NCBI RefSeq assembly: GCF_051961495.1
Contig: NZ_JBQCDF010000207.1
Coordinates: forward strand, 22,616-86,615
Direction of reading: 5' to 3'
Source of the DNA: Cytophaga sp051961495
GTDB lineage: Bacteria > Bacteroidota > Bacteroidia > Cytophagales > Cytophagaceae
DNA: 64,000 nt
Shown: in pieces, positions 63,164 to 64,000 of the stretch
Layout: each line of letters opens with the position of its first letter
How positions within the stretch are numbered: position 1 is the stretch's first letter
Program-made: the position numbers and the translations under genes
The notes under the pieces: generated by a model
What the model was told of the DNA's origin: nothing
Databases searched by the model: none
The model's input: only the letters and a program-made list of their open reading frames with translations

Positions 63164-63252
63164 ATCAGGATTTACAGGATTTGAGGATGACCAGGATTTC
63201 CACTATTATCGTTCTATTCATTATTCATAACAACAATTAAATTCTGAATTGT

Positions 63253-64000
63253 ATGTATAAATTTATTCAAAGATCATCATGTATTACGGTCTTACTGCTC
63301 TTCTGCACTTTCCTTTCAAACGCGCAGGAGGCGACAACCTTGCTACTGGAAGGAACAATAGGTAAAGTCCGCATTGTGATGGAAATTTCTTTAAATGAGT
63401 CAGGTGTCTGGGGAAAGTACTATTATAAAAAACATAAAAAAACCATTGAGCTCGAAGGGAAATATCTTTCCGATAAAAGCATTGAACTCGTATATGAACA
63501 CTGGGGCACCAAAGAAGTATTCAAACTAAAAGATATCGGCAACGAAAATACCATTATATATACTGGTACCTGGCAACAAAGCATTGAAACGGAAAAAGGT
63601 ACTACGGTTTCAGCTCCTTCAGCTGTTAAGTTAACCATGGCCGACGTTTTAAAGATTCCGGCACAAAATACTTATGTAAAACACGTTAATATTTCTGAAT
63701 ACAACTACAGCAGACTTGCCGACATCAAACTCGTGCAGGACTCTGTTCAGAAAATAAACGCTGAATTTTCTGTTACCTGGCTGCGCGATACAATCACCAG
63801 CTTCGCCTTTATCCGCATCAACAAAAACGCTGCAGTAAAAGGAATTGACTCTCTTAATTATTTTCTGGAAGCGCTTCAATTCTCTGAAATTATGTCCTAC
63901 CTGGATTGTAACGGCAGCGAATACACCAGCGGTATGAATGGTGTATACATACGCGGGCACGTGATGAGCTTTTCCATATTCAACAGTTATGAATGTGGGG
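63253..64000 (+). CDS. exported hypothetical protein (truncated by window end)
   Basis: The ATG at 63253 opens a frame with no stop before the window edge (249 codons). A signal peptide (about 1-25, LLLFCTFLSNAQ) precedes a beta-rich domain (about 28-120) containing GTIGKVRIVMEISLNESGVWGKYYY and later TYTG-type strands. A second region mentions DLNYFLEAL-like helices. I recognise no family. It is the last feature in the window. Confidence 0.75.
   Translation, partial: MYKFIQRSSCITVLLLFCTFLSNAQEATTLLLEGTIGKVRIVMEISLNESGVWGKYYYKKHKKTIELEGKYLSDKSIELVYEHWGTKEVFKLKDIGNENTIIYTGTWQQSIETEKGTTVSAPSAVKLTMADVLKIPAQNTYVKHVNISEYNYSRLADIKLVQDSVQKINAEFSVTWLRDTITSFAFIRINKNAAVKGIDSLNYFLEALQFSEIMSYLDCNGSEYTSGMNGVYIRGHVMSFSIFNSYECG

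Overview
The window looks like chromosomal DNA of a Bacteroidota (Cytophagales) species, most probably Cytophaga hutchinsonii or a close relative. That name is inferred from memory of its gene styles. The direct evidence is four secreted proteins with type IX secretion (T9SS) C-terminal domains, one of them the CHU_C gliding-motility-associated type. Other evidence is S46 dipeptidyl peptidase, YbbR/DUF1573/YajC/NusB clustering, AT-rich leaders without Shine-Dalgarno sequences, and several promoters fitting the Bacteroidota pattern TTG-N20-TAnnTTTG. I saw no rRNA, tRNA, CRISPR array, insertion sequence or prophage.

Layout. 1-7.1 kb: end of nadE, t6A enzyme (tsaC/Sua5), lgt-yidD, acs, and an Omp85-like barrel. 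7.2-15.2 kb: S46 peptidase, lone response regulator, small XRE regulator, BI-1 family membrane protein, valS, and an OmpA protein with calcium-binding-type repeats. 15.4-18.0 kb: large T9SS cargo. 18.1-24.6 kb, all minus strand: nusB, YtxH protein, a degenerate isocitrate/isopropylmalate dehydrogenase-like protein, DUF1573, yajC, ybbR, coaE, tsaE, ald. 24.8-28.4 kb: ABC exporter half, small secreted protein, a probable broken gene, GNAT acetyltransferase. 28.4-31.1 kb: two adjacent MORN-repeat secreted proteins (about 8 and 27 repeats). 31.4-34.2 kb: overlapping pair of outer-membrane-type proteins, the second with a ComEA-like helix-hairpin-helix front. 34.4-41.1 kb: J-domain protein, radical SAM protein, lipoprotein, AT-rich beta-helix T9SS cargo, bioB, sppA. 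41.3-49.5 kb: folK, fabD, DCC-family protein, CHU_C cargo, sdhCAB. 49.7-64 kb: NHL-repeat T9SS cargo, an AraC/VOC/DinB-like set, and mostly small accessory genes, MFS exporter and an HrpB-type helicase; the last gene runs off the end.

How genes work together. tsaC and tsaE are both t6A factors but lie about 18 kb apart. sdhCAB forms a complete di-haem type succinate:quinone oxidoreductase/fumarate reductase operon. Lgt, YidD, YajC, SppA and the Omp85-like barrel all serve the envelope and protein export, matching the many exported products here.

The most unusual structure lies outside the genes. At least four different families of short, internally repetitive inverted repeats sit between genes and supply or abut stop codons, often between convergent genes. 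Other points worth a look are the catalytically gutted dehydrogenase paralogue, the exporter with an Asp in place of the catalytic Glu and no partner gene, and the helix-hairpin-helix/barrel pair.
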